From positions 186,001 through 250,000 of the forward strand of contig MKTI01000006.1 in the NCBI GenBank assembly GCA_001898185.1: a DNA stretch of 64,000 bases, written 5' to 3'. Below the pieces are notes generated by a model. That model ran no database searches. It had not been told where the DNA came from and saw only the letters and a list, made by a program, of their open reading frames with translations. The position numbers and the translations under genes were made by a program. Within the stretch, counting starts at the first letter, position 1; every line of letters starts with the position of its first letter. This document shows positions 23,837 to 32,817 of this stretch, piece after piece. The stretch is from Cellulomonas sp. 73-145. Lineage in GTDB: Bacteria > Actinomycetota > Actinomycetes > Actinomycetales > Cellulomonadaceae.

Positions 23837-24372
23837 CGCCCCCCTACTCGTCCGGCCGCAGGCAGGACGTCGACGGTCTCGCCGGGAGGCGGGGCCAGCG
23901 GACCCAGCCGCGTCTCCAGCTTGTGCGTGGCGTTGGACAGGTATCGCTTGACCGTGCCCTCGGCGAGGTTCAGCTCCCGGGCGACCTCGGCGACGGTGCG
24001 GTCCGCGAAGAACCGCAGGACGACGCACGCGCGCTCCTGACGTGACAGGACCGCGAGCGCGGCGCGCACGTCGAGGGCGGCGGCGTCGTCCTGCTCCCGC
24101 GTCTCCGGCTCGATCAGAAGGTGCTCGAGCCCGGCGTACCGGCGTCTGCGCCGGTAGCCGTCGATGTACAGGCTCGCGATGGTGCACCGGGTGTACGCCT
24201 CGGCCGACGTCGCGTCGAACCCCGTGCGGAACCGCCCGAACACCTTGACGAACGCGTCCTGCACCAGGTCCTGGGCGGCCGCGAGGTCACCCGTGAACAG
24301 ATAGGCGTAGGCGACGAGGTCACGGCCTCGGTCCCGCGCCAGACATGTCAACAGCTCGTCGCTGCCGGACAT
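23833..24372 (-). CDS. ECF RNA polymerase sigma factor, SigE-like family
   Basis: A 179-residue sigma-70-family factor. Region 2 includes YLFTGDLAAAQDLVQDAFVKVFGRF and region 4 LSRQERACVVLRFFADRTVAEVARELNLAEGTVKRYLS. There is no extra C-terminal SnoaL-type domain. ATG 24372 is the natural start, although the frame is open for 120 codons upstream. An ECF-type promoter motif sits just upstream, suggesting positive autoregulation. It is translationally coupled with the downstream membrane protein. Confidence 0.9.
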   Translation of the reverse strand: MSGSDELLTCLARDRGRDLVAYAYLFTGDLAAAQDLVQDAFVKVFGRFRTGFDATSAEAYTRCTIASLYIDGYRRRRRYAGLEHLLIEPETREQDDAAALDVRAALAVLSRQERACVVLRFFADRTVAEVARELNLAEGTVKRYLSNATHKLETRLGPLAPPPGETVDVLPAAGRVGGR

Positions 24373-24405
24373 CGAACCCCCCCTGCTCCAACTTCCTGCC
24401 GCGTC

Positions 24406-24431
24406 TACGAACGGCGCGGCGGTTTCGTTGT
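24406..24431 (-). promoter_or_regulatory. Candidate autoregulated ECF promoter
   Basis: On the minus strand, ACAAC (24431-24427), 17 bp, then CGTA (24409-24406). This fits the AAC-N16/17-CGT pattern of ECF sigma promoters. It lies 34 bp upstream of the sigma start codon. Confidence 0.5.
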
Positions 24432-24472
24432 AGCGGAAGGCGAAGCCCACGACGGGGAGGCGCGGGGAGAGG

Positions 24473-26725
24473 TCAGTCGGTGGTGGTGGTTCGGGCGCCC
24501 CGGCGGTTCGGCGGCTCGACGGGGCCGGCGTCGACGAACGTGCGGGCCAGCACGGCGCCGGAGTCGTCGACCAACCACACGTGCAGCCGCGCGGACGCCA
24601 CCGGCCCCGGCGCGGGTACCCGGATCGCCGTCGGACCACTGAGCACGAACGGCTCCACGTCCACCGGCGCGGACTCCGCCGTGGGCGCCACAGGGCCCGC
24701 ACCGAACGCGGCTCCCGCCGACACCCACGCCGCACGGACGCGCCCGCGCGCTGCCGCCCGGCCGTGGTGCGACACCCGCACGACGAGGTCCCACGGGTGG
24801 GTCGGCACCGGCACGTCCGCCCCGGCAGCCGCCGGGACGACGTCCAGCACCAGCACCGTCGTCGCGTTCACGTCCGCCGGGTCCAGGCCACCACGGTCCT
24901 TCTCGCGGCGGTCGGCGTCCACCAGGCCGGCCGCCTCGTGCTCGACGTCGGTCAGCTCGGTGTAGACGTAGCCCGCGTACCGGTCGTGCCGGCGCAGCTC
25001 CTGGGTCTGCCAGCGGAGGTGCCACGCACGTTCCAGGTTGGTGAACCCGGCGCCGTACTCGCTGTTCAGCAGGGGGATGCCGGTGCGCGGGTGGTCCGGT
25101 GCGCCGTACAGCGACTTGTCGACGGTGAAGTCCGGGCCCAGCATCACCGGGAAGTCCTCGCGGCTGCCGTCCGCGAGCGCCGCCACGTTGGCGGCCCACG
25201 CCGCGTGGTCCACTTCGTAGTAGTGCCAGTCGACCAGGTCGGTGCGCACGTGCGACCAGCCGGAGTTCTCCACGATCGGCCGGGTGGCGTCGAGCAGCCG
25301 CATCACGTCGTACGCGTGGGCGGCGGCCTCGGCCCGCTCGGGGCTCCCGGGGATGTCCCAGTCCAGGCCCCACTCCTCGTTGTACAGGCCCCAGACGACG
25401 ATCGACGGGTGGCTCCCGTCGCGCTCGACCAGGTCCGGCAGCTGCGCCTCGAACGCACCGGCCGCCTCCAGCGAGTAGCGGCTCGGCGCCGGCGGCTCCG
25501 ACCAGACCAGCATCCCCAGGCGGTCGGCGTGGTGCAGCCAGCGGGGCTCCTCGAGCTTGATGTGCTTGCGCACCAGCGTGTAGCCGTACCGGCGGGCGAG
25601 CTCGAGGTCGCGCACCAGCGCGTCGTCGTCGGGCGCCGTCAGGCCCGTGCGCGGCCAGTAGCCCTGGTCGAGCACGCCGCGCACGTACAGGTGCTCACCG
25701 TTCAGCGTGAGGTGGTCGCCCTCGACGGCGATGCGGCGCAGGCCGGTGGTGGCGGCGACGCGGTCGGCGGCGACGCCCGTGCCGGTGGTCAGCTCGACGC
25801 GGTACAGGTGCGGGTCGTCGGGCGACCACAGGTGCGGGTCGGTCAGCTCGAGGCGGCCGGTGAAGCGGCCGGTGGCGTCGGGCTCGAGCACGACGGCGGC
25901 GGCAGACGAGCGGTCCGCACCCGACGAGCGGTCCGCGCCCGACGAGCCGTCGGAGCCGGCCGTCCCCGCCGCCTCGTCGAGCACCCGTACGTGGACCGGC
26001 GCCGTCGGCGCGTCACCCAGCACGGTGCCCACCACGTCGATGCCGGTCAGCGAGTCGCCGCGCAACGCCAGCTCGGCCACGTACGACCGACCGCGCGCCT
26101 CGAGCCACACGCTCTGCCAGATGCCGGACGTCGGCGTGAACGAGACGCCGTCGTAGTCGTCGCGCGGGACCGACCTCTGCTTGCCGTGCGGGATCGACCG
26201 CTTGTCCGCAGGTGCCTCGACCTCGACCGTCACCATCACCGACGCCCCGGGCGCCGCGACCGTCGTCACGTCCAGCTCGAACGACGTGTACCCGCCGACG
26301 TGCACGCCGACCTCGACGTCGTCCACCAGCACGCGCGCCCAGTGGTGCACCGCGCCGAAGCACAGCAGCACCCGCGACCCGTCCCACTCGGCCGGCACGG
26401 TGACCGACCGCCGGTAGGTCCCGCGCTCCAACCAGGTGCGCTGCACCCCGGACGCCTCGGTCTCCCAGGCGAAGGGCACGGTGATCCTGGTCGTGCCGTA
26501 CTCGGACTCGAAGTCCCAGGGGCCGTTCAGCGTCAGCCACGCGGCGGAGCGGTCGCGGTCCGGCCGGGGGTACTCGGGCTTCGGGACGACGATGCCGGCG
26601 GGCGCTGCCGTCGAGGCGCTCGGGGTGGTGGAGGCCGACGGCCCGGCCGGCGCGGCGGCCGGGTTCGGCTGGGTCGTCTCGGGGACCGCGACCACGTCGG
26701 TCGCGCTCGGCGTCGCAGGGCTCAT
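24473..26725 (-). CDS. Glycoside hydrolase family 2 protein (beta-galactosidase/beta-glucuronidase type)
   Basis: A 750-residue enzyme with the GH2 order: sugar-binding jelly roll (residues about 60-215), immunoglobulin-like domain, then the TIM barrel. The acid/base is E450 in GLYNEEWG and the nucleophile E556 in LLNSEYGAGF, 106 residues apart as in the family. A Ser/Gly/Asp repeat (GSSGADRSSGADRSS) interrupts the second domain, and the N-terminus is a Pro/Ala/Ser/Thr-rich 45-residue tail with no signal peptide, so the enzyme is probably cytoplasmic. It follows the two permeases of a LacI-controlled sugar importer and likely hydrolyses the imported beta-glycoside. ATG 26725 is preferred to GTG 26743. 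Confidence 0.9.
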   Translation of the reverse strand: MSPATPSATDVVAVPETTQPNPAAAPAGPSASTTPSASTAAPAGIVVPKPEYPRPDRDRSAAWLTLNGPWDFESEYGTTRITVPFAWETEASGVQRTWLERGTYRRSVTVPAEWDGSRVLLCFGAVHHWARVLVDDVEVGVHVGGYTSFELDVTTVAAPGASVMVTVEVEAPADKRSIPHGKQRSVPRDDYDGVSFTPTSGIWQSVWLEARGRSYVAELALRGDSLTGIDVVGTVLGDAPTAPVHVRVLDEAAGTAGSDGSSGADRSSGADRSSAAAVVLEPDATGRFTGRLELTDPHLWSPDDPHLYRVELTTGTGVAADRVAATTGLRRIAVEGDHLTLNGEHLYVRGVLDQGYWPRTGLTAPDDDALVRDLELARRYGYTLVRKHIKLEEPRWLHHADRLGMLVWSEPPAPSRYSLEAAGAFEAQLPDLVERDGSHPSIVVWGLYNEEWGLDWDIPGSPERAEAAAHAYDVMRLLDATRPIVENSGWSHVRTDLVDWHYYEVDHAAWAANVAALADGSREDFPVMLGPDFTVDKSLYGAPDHPRTGIPLLNSEYGAGFTNLERAWHLRWQTQELRRHDRYAGYVYTELTDVEHEAAGLVDADRREKDRGGLDPADVNATTVLVLDVVPAAAGADVPVPTHPWDLVVRVSHHGRAAARGRVRAAWVSAGAAFGAGPVAPTAESAPVDVEPFVLSGPTAIRVPAPGPVASARLHVWLVDDSGAVLARTFVDAGPVEPPNRRGARTTTTD

Positions 26726-26783
26726 GGGGGCTGGACCTCTCACGGTCGGCAGTGGGACGAGGGGAAGGAGGTGGGGGGTCCGG

Positions 26784-27701
26784 TCAGCCCTTGACGCTTC
26801 CGGCGATGATCCCGTTGATGAAGTGCCGCTGGAGCAGGACGAACACCAGCAGCAGGGGGACGAGGGCCACCGAGCTGGCGGCCAGCAGCTCGCCGGTGAC
26901 CGTCGCGTAGTCCGCGCCGATCCGGTTGCCGCTGATGTTCTGGGCGAGGGTGGACAGCACCACCTGGAGGGTCGCCATCCGCTGCGAGCTGGCGATCACC
27001 ACGGGCCAGACGAAGTCGTTGTAGATGTTCATCACGGTCAGCACCGCCAGCCCGGCCAGGCTGGGCCGGATCACCGGCACGAGGATCCGGGCGAAGATGC
27101 CGAACTCCCCGCACCCGTCGACGCGGGCGGCGTCCATCAGCTCGTCGGGGACCGCGGCGATCACCTGCCGCATCCAGAAGATGGCGAACGCGTCGACCGC
27201 CCCCGGGAGGATCAGCGCCTGGTACGTGTTGACCCAGCCGAGCTCCTTCATCTCCAGCAGCAACGGGATGATCAGCACGATCGTCGGCAGCATCAGCGTG
27301 ACCAGCACCGTGCCGAACAGGGCGTCCCGCAGCGGGAACCGGTACTTGGCGAAGCCGTAGGCGGCGAGCGGCGCGAAGAACATGGTCATCGAGCCCTTCA
27401 CCGCCAGCACGACCAGCGTGTTGACGAACCCGCGGCCGATCGGCACGTCGGAGAACATCGCGGTGAAGTTGGAGACGGTCAGCTGCGACGGGTCCAGGCT
27501 CAACGGGCTGCTGACGATCTGCCCGGCGGGCTTGAACGCCGAGATCACGGCCCACACGACGGGCGCGAGGAAGGCGAGGGTCAGCAGGCCGAGGAAGGCG
27601 TGCGACCCGACGGAGCCGAGGGCACGGTGCCGGGGCCGGCGGCCGGACGTCGCGGTGGCGGGCGCGGGGCCCGGGCGGTCGGGTGCGGTCAGCGTGGTCA
27701 T
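26784..27701 (-). CDS. ABC sugar transporter permease (MalG/CUT1 type)
   Basis: A 305-residue permease with six hydrophobic segments, the EAA loop DELMDAARVDGCGEFGIFARILVPVIRPS and the family C-terminus FINGIIAGSVKG. It begins 1 bp after the stop of the MalF-like gene and is followed 58 bp later by the GH2 gene, all one LacI-controlled operon. No dedicated ATPase is encoded. Confidence 0.92.
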   Translation of the reverse strand: MTTLTAPDRPGPAPATATSGRRPRHRALGSVGSHAFLGLLTLAFLAPVVWAVISAFKPAGQIVSSPLSLDPSQLTVSNFTAMFSDVPIGRGFVNTLVVLAVKGSMTMFFAPLAAYGFAKYRFPLRDALFGTVLVTLMLPTIVLIIPLLLEMKELGWVNTYQALILPGAVDAFAIFWMRQVIAAVPDELMDAARVDGCGEFGIFARILVPVIRPSLAGLAVLTVMNIYNDFVWPVVIASSQRMATLQVVLSTLAQNISGNRIGADYATVTGELLAASSVALVPLLLVFVLLQRHFINGIIAGSVKG

Positions 27702-27702
27702 G

Positions 27703-28635
27703 TCAGTCCTCCGACCGGAGCAGGCGCACGAAGATCAGGGACAGGGCCATCACGACGATGACCAGCAGGAACGAGTTCGCCGCACCGGTCCCCAGGTCCG
27801 ACCTGGTGATCGCGTTGTAGAGGTGCAGCCCGGCCGTCGTCGTCGAGCTGTAGGGCCCGCCCTTGGTGACGACGTAGGGCTCGGCGAACATCTGGAACAC
27901 GGCCAGCGTCTGCATCACCAGGGCGAACATCAGGGTTCGCCGCATCAGCGGCACGGTGATCGACCACAGCTGCCGCGCGCGGTGCGCGCCGTCGAGGGCC
28001 GCCGCCTCGTACACCGACCCGTCGATCGACTGCAGCCCGGACAGCAGGATGATCACGATGAACCCGGTGGTCTTCCACAGGAACAGCAGCGCCAGTGTCG
28101 GCTTGGCCCACGTGCTGGTCACCAGCCACCCGACCGCCGGCAGGCCCAGCAGCCTGAGCACGCCGTTGACGGCGCCGTAGTCCTTGTCGAACACCACCAC
28201 CCAGATCTGCGCGATGGCGACCAGCGGGGTGACGAACGGGACCAGGAAGGCCACCCGGTAGAACCCCCGCATCCGGGTCCGGGCGTTGTCCAGCAGCACC
28301 GCCGCCAGCAGGCCGACCACCAGCTGCACCGGCACGATCAGCAGCCACAGCACCGCCGAGTTGCCCAGCGACTGCCAGAACGACGGGCTGGTCAGCAGGT
28401 ACGTGTAGTTGCCCCAGCCCACCCACTGCGGGGCGCGGGCGCCGTGCCAGTTGGTGAAGCTCAGCCGCAGCGTGAACAGCATCGGGTAGACGCTGAACGC
28501 GACGAACAGGGCGAGGAACGGCAGCACGAAGACGTAGGGGGCCAGCCGGCGCCGCAGCCGGGACCGGTGCGATGCGCGCCGGGGCTCGGGACGGCTCGTC
28601 CGCGGGACGTCGGTGACGACGGAGCCGAGGGTCAT
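27703..28635 (-). CDS. ABC sugar transporter permease (MalF/CUT1 type)
   Basis: A 310-residue permease: a basic N-terminal tail, LAPYVFVLPFLALFVAFSVYPMLFTL as first membrane segment, five further segments and an EAA loop of the form DGSVYEAAALDGAHRARQLWSITVPLMR. It lies between the solute-binding protein and MalG-like genes and forms the heterodimeric channel with the latter. The 85-bp gap upstream holds only the ribosome-binding site as far as I can see. Confidence 0.92.
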   Translation of the reverse strand: MTLGSVVTDVPRTSRPEPRRASHRSRLRRRLAPYVFVLPFLALFVAFSVYPMLFTLRLSFTNWHGARAPQWVGWGNYTYLLTSPSFWQSLGNSAVLWLLIVPVQLVVGLLAAVLLDNARTRMRGFYRVAFLVPFVTPLVAIAQIWVVVFDKDYGAVNGVLRLLGLPAVGWLVTSTWAKPTLALLFLWKTTGFIVIILLSGLQSIDGSVYEAAALDGAHRARQLWSITVPLMRRTLMFALVMQTLAVFQMFAEPYVVTKGGPYSSTTTAGLHLYNAITRSDLGTGAANSFLLVIVVMALSLIFVRLLRSED

Positions 28636-28720
28636 CGAAGGGGTCCTCTCGGACGGGCGGGGGTCGGTCGGGGCCGGCCCGGCGGTCAGCTGAAGGGCTG
28701 CCGACCGCCGGGCGTGCGGC

Positions 28721-30148
28721 CTACTGCCGGTCCACCAGGTTCTTCTGGATGTCCGCCGTGGACTGGTCGATCACCTGCTGCGGCGTCATCGACCCGTCGA
28801 GCATCTTCTGCACGTTGCTGCCCAGGTAGTCGACGGCACCGGCCCACCACTTGGGGATCGGCGTGCCGCCGGGGATCTGGTCGCCCGCCTCGATCGCCGT
28901 CTTCCACAGGTCCTGGTTGCCCAGTGCCGGGGAGGGCTTGAACAGCGGCTTCGCCGGGTCGGCCGCGGGCTTGTAGGCCGGGATCGACGTGTCGAGGCCG
29001 TTGGGGTACACGCTGTTGGGCCCGTAGACGGCGGTGTAGCCGTTCGGGTCGAACATGAGGAACTGGTAGAAGAGCCACGCGAGCTGGGAGTTCTTCCCGG
29101 CCTTCGGCAGGACGAACGACGAGCCGCCCATCGCACCGGACCGCGCACCGCCGGTGCTCCACGCCGGCAGCGGCATGGCCCGCCAGTCACCCTTGGTCGT
29201 CTTCAGCTGCTGCTCCGGGGCGAAGTCGAACCAGATCGACCAGGGGTAGAACACCTCCTTGGCCGAGTCGAGGGCGCCGACGTCGCTCTGGCTGAGGTAC
29301 TCCGCCCGGGTGCCGAGCCCCTGCTTCTGCACCGAGTCGAGCCAGCCGAGGATCTGCTTGTACGCCGGGGAGTCCAGCCGCAGCTTCCCGTCGGCGTCGG
29401 CGAGGCTGGTGCCCTGCTGGTTGGCGTACATCTCCAGCTGCAGCTGGCCCAGGAAGCCCGTCTGCTCGAGGTGGATCGGCTTGGCGTCCGGCACGGCGGC
29501 CTTGTACTGCTTGGCCGCGGCGACCAGGTCGTCGTACGTCTGGATCTTGGTGGCGTCGACGCCGGCCTTCTGCAGCGCGGTGTCGTTGTAGAACAGCAGG
29601 CCCGGGTCCAGGTCGAACGGGACTCCGTACACGCCGCCCTTGACGGTGCTGACGTCCACCTTCTGCTTGGCGATGTCCTTCACGTACGGCTTGAGGACGC
29701 CGCTCAGGTCCCAGAGGTAGTCCGAGTAGCCGGCCACCAGCGCGTCGTCGAGGAACACGCCGTCCGGCACGTCGCTGCCCGTGATCAGGGTGTTCTGCAG
29801 CTTGGCGTTGATGTCGACGGCCTGGTGGTTGACCTTGATGTTCGGGTACTTCTTGTTGAAGGCCGCGATCGCCGCGTCGAACACGTTGTAGAGGTCGCCG
29901 GAGCGGTCCCAGATGGTGATCGAGCCGGACGGGTTCGCGTCGCTCGGCGCCTGGAGCTGGTCCGGGTTGGCCGCGGAGGCGGTGCCGGTGGCCCCGGAGC
30001 CGCCGGCGGTGACGGCGGGGCCGCAGGCCGCGAGCGCAACGACGGCCGCAGCGGCCGTCAGGACGGCGGGGAAGGTGCGGCGGAGGCCGCGAGCCCGGCC
30101 CGCGAGGTCGCGCGACGGACGGGGCCGCCGCGGCAGTGCCTGGTGCAT
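28721..30148 (-). CDS. Extracellular solute-binding lipoprotein of an ABC sugar importer
   Basis: A 475-residue protein with a long basic N-region, a hydrophobic core (FPAVLTAAAAVVALAAC) and lipobox Cys42. The mature part is a family 1 sugar-binding protein (SITIWDRSGDLYNVFDAAIAAFNKKYPNIKVN). ATG 30148 is the start just after the LacI-operator region; the frame is open upstream but that DNA is promoter and the divergent LacI gene. It is the first gene of the importer-GH2 operon. Confidence 0.92.
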   Translation of the reverse strand: MHQALPRRPRPSRDLAGRARGLRRTFPAVLTAAAAVVALAACGPAVTAGGSGATGTASAANPDQLQAPSDANPSGSITIWDRSGDLYNVFDAAIAAFNKKYPNIKVNHQAVDINAKLQNTLITGSDVPDGVFLDDALVAGYSDYLWDLSGVLKPYVKDIAKQKVDVSTVKGGVYGVPFDLDPGLLFYNDTALQKAGVDATKIQTYDDLVAAAKQYKAAVPDAKPIHLEQTGFLGQLQLEMYANQQGTSLADADGKLRLDSPAYKQILGWLDSVQKQGLGTRAEYLSQSDVGALDSAKEVFYPWSIWFDFAPEQQLKTTKGDWRAMPLPAWSTGGARSGAMGGSSFVLPKAGKNSQLAWLFYQFLMFDPNGYTAVYGPNSVYPNGLDTSIPAYKPAADPAKPLFKPSPALGNQDLWKTAIEAGDQIPGGTPIPKWWAGAVDYLGSNVQKMLDGSMTPQQVIDQSTADIQKNLVDRQ

Positions 30149-30192
30149 GAACACTCCCTTGTGGACATGGGGACGGCCGATCGTCGCGCCGT

Positions 30193-30237
30193 TTGCCAAC
30201 GTGCGCAAACGTAGCTCGCCTTTGCGCACGTTGGCAA
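30193..30237. promoter_or_regulatory. Twin LacI operators overlapping the importer promoter
   Basis: Two copies of the palindrome TTGCSMACGTKSGCAA lie at 30193-30208 and 30222-30237, in opposite orientation, so they also form a 17-bp perfect inverted repeat with an 11-bp spacer. On the minus strand TTGCCA (30237-30232), 18 bp and TACGTT (30213-30208) form a -35/-10 pair for the importer operon. One operator covers -35 and the other -10. The form TTGC...ACGT...GCAA is typical for LacI-family repressors. Confidence 0.78.
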
Positions 30238-30340
30238 GTAGGCTGGCGCTGCGATTCCGGCGCTGCTGCGAGGCGGTTCCCGCCAAGGTGTACGGGACGC
30301 GTCCGACCAGGCCGTGAGCAGGTTCGACCAGGGGAGTTCG

Positions 30341-31369
30341 ATGGCCGCCACCCTCCGTGACGTCGCCCGCACGGCGAACGTCTCGATGCGCACGGTGTCC
30401 AACGTGGTGAGCGGGTACGAGCACGTCAGCGAGGCGATGCGGCAGCGCGTGCTCGCCGCGATGGAGGAGCTCGACTACCGCGCCAACCCGGTGGCGCGCA
30501 CCCTGCGGACCGGCCGCACCGGGGTGCTGGCCCTCGTCGTGCCCGAGATCGACGTGCCGTACTTCTCCCAGCTCGCGCGCGAGGTGATCAACGCCGCGGC
30601 CGCCGTCGGCTACCGCGTGATGATCGACCAGACCGGTGACGACCACGAGCGTGAGCGCCGGCTGCTCACCGGCGCCGATCGGACCATGCTGTTCGACGGC
30701 ATCCTGTTCAGCCCTCTCGTCACCGCCACCGAGCTGCTGGAGATGCGCGCCGGGCGGTCCATCCCCCTCGTCCTGCTCGGCGAGCACGACTTCGACGGCC
30801 GGTACGACCACGTGGCCATCGACAACGAGCGTGCGGCCTACGACGCCACGGCGCACCTCGTGTCCCTCGGTCGTCGGCGCATCGCGGCGATCGGCGCCCA
30901 GCCGCAGGAGGACTACGCGACCCCGCGCAAGCGGACCGCCGGCTACCAGGACGCCCTGCGCGACGCCGGTCTCGAGCCGGACCCCGACCTGCTGCGCCCG
31001 GCCCCCCGGTACAGCCGGGCCGACGGCTACTCCGCCGCCCAGACGCTGCTCGCCGCACCCGACCGGCCGGACGCGATCTTCTGCTACTCGGACCTGATGG
31101 CGATGGGCGCCATGCGGGCGGTGTTCGACGCCGGCCTCTCGGTGCCGGACGACGTGGCGATCATCGGTATCGACGACATCGAGGAGGGCCGGTACTCGCG
31201 GCCCACGCTGAGCACCGTGTCGCTGGACATCCCGTTCATCGCACGTGCCGCCGTCGAGCGGCTCGCGGTTCGGATCGACGAGCCCGACGCCCCCGCGGAG
31301 GAGGCGCTGGCGCCCCACGTCCTGCTGCCGCGGGAGAGCACCGGGGAAGGTAGATCACCGGGAATCTAG
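30341..31369 (+). CDS. LacI family transcriptional regulator
   Basis: A 342-residue repressor. The HTH and hinge helix (ATLRDVARTANVSMRTVSNVVSGYEHVSEAMRQRVLAAMEELDYRAN) are followed by a periplasmic-binding-like sugar domain (GVLALVVPEIDVPYFSQLAREV, FDGILFSP, DAIFCYSDLMAMGAMRAV, DDVAIIGIDDIEEGRYSRPTLSTV). ATG 30341 follows AGGGGAG and gives the canonical start; the in-frame GTG at 30314 adds nine residues. It is divergent from the importer-GH2 operon and presumably represses it until a disaccharide or glycoside appears. Confidence 0.94.
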   Translation: MAATLRDVARTANVSMRTVSNVVSGYEHVSEAMRQRVLAAMEELDYRANPVARTLRTGRTGVLALVVPEIDVPYFSQLAREVINAAAAVGYRVMIDQTGDDHERERRLLTGADRTMLFDGILFSPLVTATELLEMRAGRSIPLVLLGEHDFDGRYDHVAIDNERAAYDATAHLVSLGRRRIAAIGAQPQEDYATPRKRTAGYQDALRDAGLEPDPDLLRPAPRYSRADGYSAAQTLLAAPDRPDAIFCYSDLMAMGAMRAVFDAGLSVPDDVAIIGIDDIEEGRYSRPTLSTVSLDIPFIARAAVERLAVRIDEPDAPAEEALAPHVLLPRESTGEGRSPGI

Positions 31370-31389
31370 TGACGTGACATCATGTTGCG

Positions 31390-31824
31390 ATGAGCATGGA
31401 CTTCTTCGACGTGCTGGTCCGCTACGAGACCACCCTGTGGAACCACCTCGACGACCGGCTCGCCGACGCCGGCACCGTCCGGCTGGGAACCCTGTCCGCC
31501 CTCCGGGTGCTCCGCCGGCACCCCGGTGCGGCGCGCGTGCAGGAGCTGCGCACCGAGCTCGGCATCACCGTCGGGGCGGCGAGCAAGCTCGTCGACCGTC
31601 TGGAGCGTGACGGCCTCGCCGCGCGCTCGGCGCATCCCGACGACCGCCGCTCGTCGCTGATCACCCTCACGGCCGCGGGCGAGGCGGCGCTCGACGAGGC
31701 GACGGCGATCGTCGACCGGGCGCTGCAGGAGCACCTGGGCGACGAGCCGGCCGCAGCCGCGGTCACGACGATCCTCGAGCACCTGCTCACCACCCTCGAG
31801 CCGGACCCGGCGGCGACCCGATGA
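31390..31824 (+). CDS. MarR family transcriptional regulator
   Basis: A 144-residue dimeric winged-helix protein with VRLGTLSALRVLRRHPGAARVQELRTELGITVGAASKLVDRLERDGLAARSAHPDDRRSSLITLTAAGEAA, the MarR core including the DDRR wing. It follows the LacI gene by only 20 bp but belongs functionally with the downstream oxidoreductase, whose start overlaps its stop (ATGA). MarR regulators of such pairs usually respond to phenolics, oxidants or aldehydes; no sensing cysteine is present. Confidence 0.92.
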   Translation: MSMDFFDVLVRYETTLWNHLDDRLADAGTVRLGTLSALRVLRRHPGAARVQELRTELGITVGAASKLVDRLERDGLAARSAHPDDRRSSLITLTAAGEAALDEATAIVDRALQEHLGDEPAAAAVTTILEHLLTTLEPDPAATR

Positions 31825-32810
31825 GCGCCACGATGCGTGCCGTCGTCGTCGACCAGCCCGGCGGTCCCCAGGTGCTCCAGGTCCGCGACGTCCCGCTGCC
31901 GCACGCGGAACCCGGTCAGGTGCTGGTCCGGGTGCACGCCTTCGGCCTCAACCGCTCCGAGCTGCACTTCCGCAGCGGGCAGGCCTGGTCGGGCTCGTTC
32001 CCGCGGATCCCCGGGATCGAGGCGGCCGGCGTGGTCGAGGACGCCCCGGGCGGCGAGCTGGCCGTCGGCACGCAGGTGATGGCGATGATGGGCGGGATGG
32101 GCCGCACCTTCGACGGCGGCTACGCCGAGCACGTCGTCGTCCCCGTCTCCCAGGTGGTGCCGTTCAGCAGCGACCTGCCGTGGGAGGTGCTGGGCGCCGT
32201 CCCCGAGATGCTGCAGACGGCGTACGGGTCGCTGGCCGTCGGCGTCCGACCGTCGGCCGGGGACACCCTGCTGGTCCGCGGCGGCACGTCGTCCGTCGGC
32301 CTCGCACTGGCCGTGCTCGGCCGGCTGCAGGGCCTCACCGTCCTGTCCACCACCCGCTCGCCGGCGCGGCGCCCCCTGCTCGAGCAGACCGGCGCCCACC
32401 ACGCCCTGGTGGACGACGGCCACGTCGCCGACCAGGTGCGGGACCTGGTGCCCGACGGCGTCGACGGAGCCGTCGAGCTGGTCGGTTCCGACGTGCTGCG
32501 CGACACGCTTCGCGCCGTCCGGCCGGGCGGCACCGTGTGCTTCACCGGCATGCTCTCCGACCGCTGGACGATCCCGGAGTTCTACCCGATGGACTGGCTG
32601 CCGAACGGCGTCCGCCTCACCGCCTACTCCGGCGACGCCGCCGACCTGCCGCCGGCCGTGCTGCAGGACTTCCTCGACGCGGTCGCCGCGGGCCGGGCCC
32701 GGGTGCCGGTGGGGAAGGTGTACGCGCTCGACGACATCGTCCGGGCCCATCTCGACATGGAAGCGGGAGCGGTCGGGGGCAAGGGCGTGGTGCTGCTGCA
32801 GGCCGGCTGA
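31821..32810 (+). CDS. Zinc-independent MDR/quinone oxidoreductase-type alcohol dehydrogenase
   Basis: A 329-residue medium-chain reductase: a GroES-like N-terminal domain (MRAVVVDQPGGPQVLQVRDVPLPHAEPGQVLVRVHAFGLNRSELHFRSG) and a Rossmann domain with LLVRGGTSSVGLALAVLGRLQG. The structural and catalytic zinc cysteines are absent, placing it with NADPH:quinone oxidoreductases and enoyl reductases. It is translationally coupled to the MarR regulator, so probably induced by the quinone or enone it reduces. Confidence 0.9.
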   Translation: MSATMRAVVVDQPGGPQVLQVRDVPLPHAEPGQVLVRVHAFGLNRSELHFRSGQAWSGSFPRIPGIEAAGVVEDAPGGELAVGTQVMAMMGGMGRTFDGGYAEHVVVPVSQVVPFSSDLPWEVLGAVPEMLQTAYGSLAVGVRPSAGDTLLVRGGTSSVGLALAVLGRLQGLTVLSTTRSPARRPLLEQTGAHHALVDDGHVADQVRDLVPDGVDGAVELVGSDVLRDTLRAVRPGGTVCFTGMLSDRWTIPEFYPMDWLPNGVRLTAYSGDAADLPPAVLQDFLDAVAAGRARVPVGKVYALDDIVRAHLDMEAGAVGGKGVVLLQAG

Positions 32811-32817
32811 CCCGGCA

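Noticed and set aside
24581..26794. 737-codon plus-strand frame opposite the GH2 gene
   Set aside because: Shadow frame of the glycosidase, which has both catalytic Glu motifs on the minus strand.
30149..31318. Long in-frame 5' extension of the sugar-binding lipoprotein gene (minus strand)
   Set aside because: It would run through the operator region and antisense to the LacI gene; the signal peptide and start at 30148 are clear.
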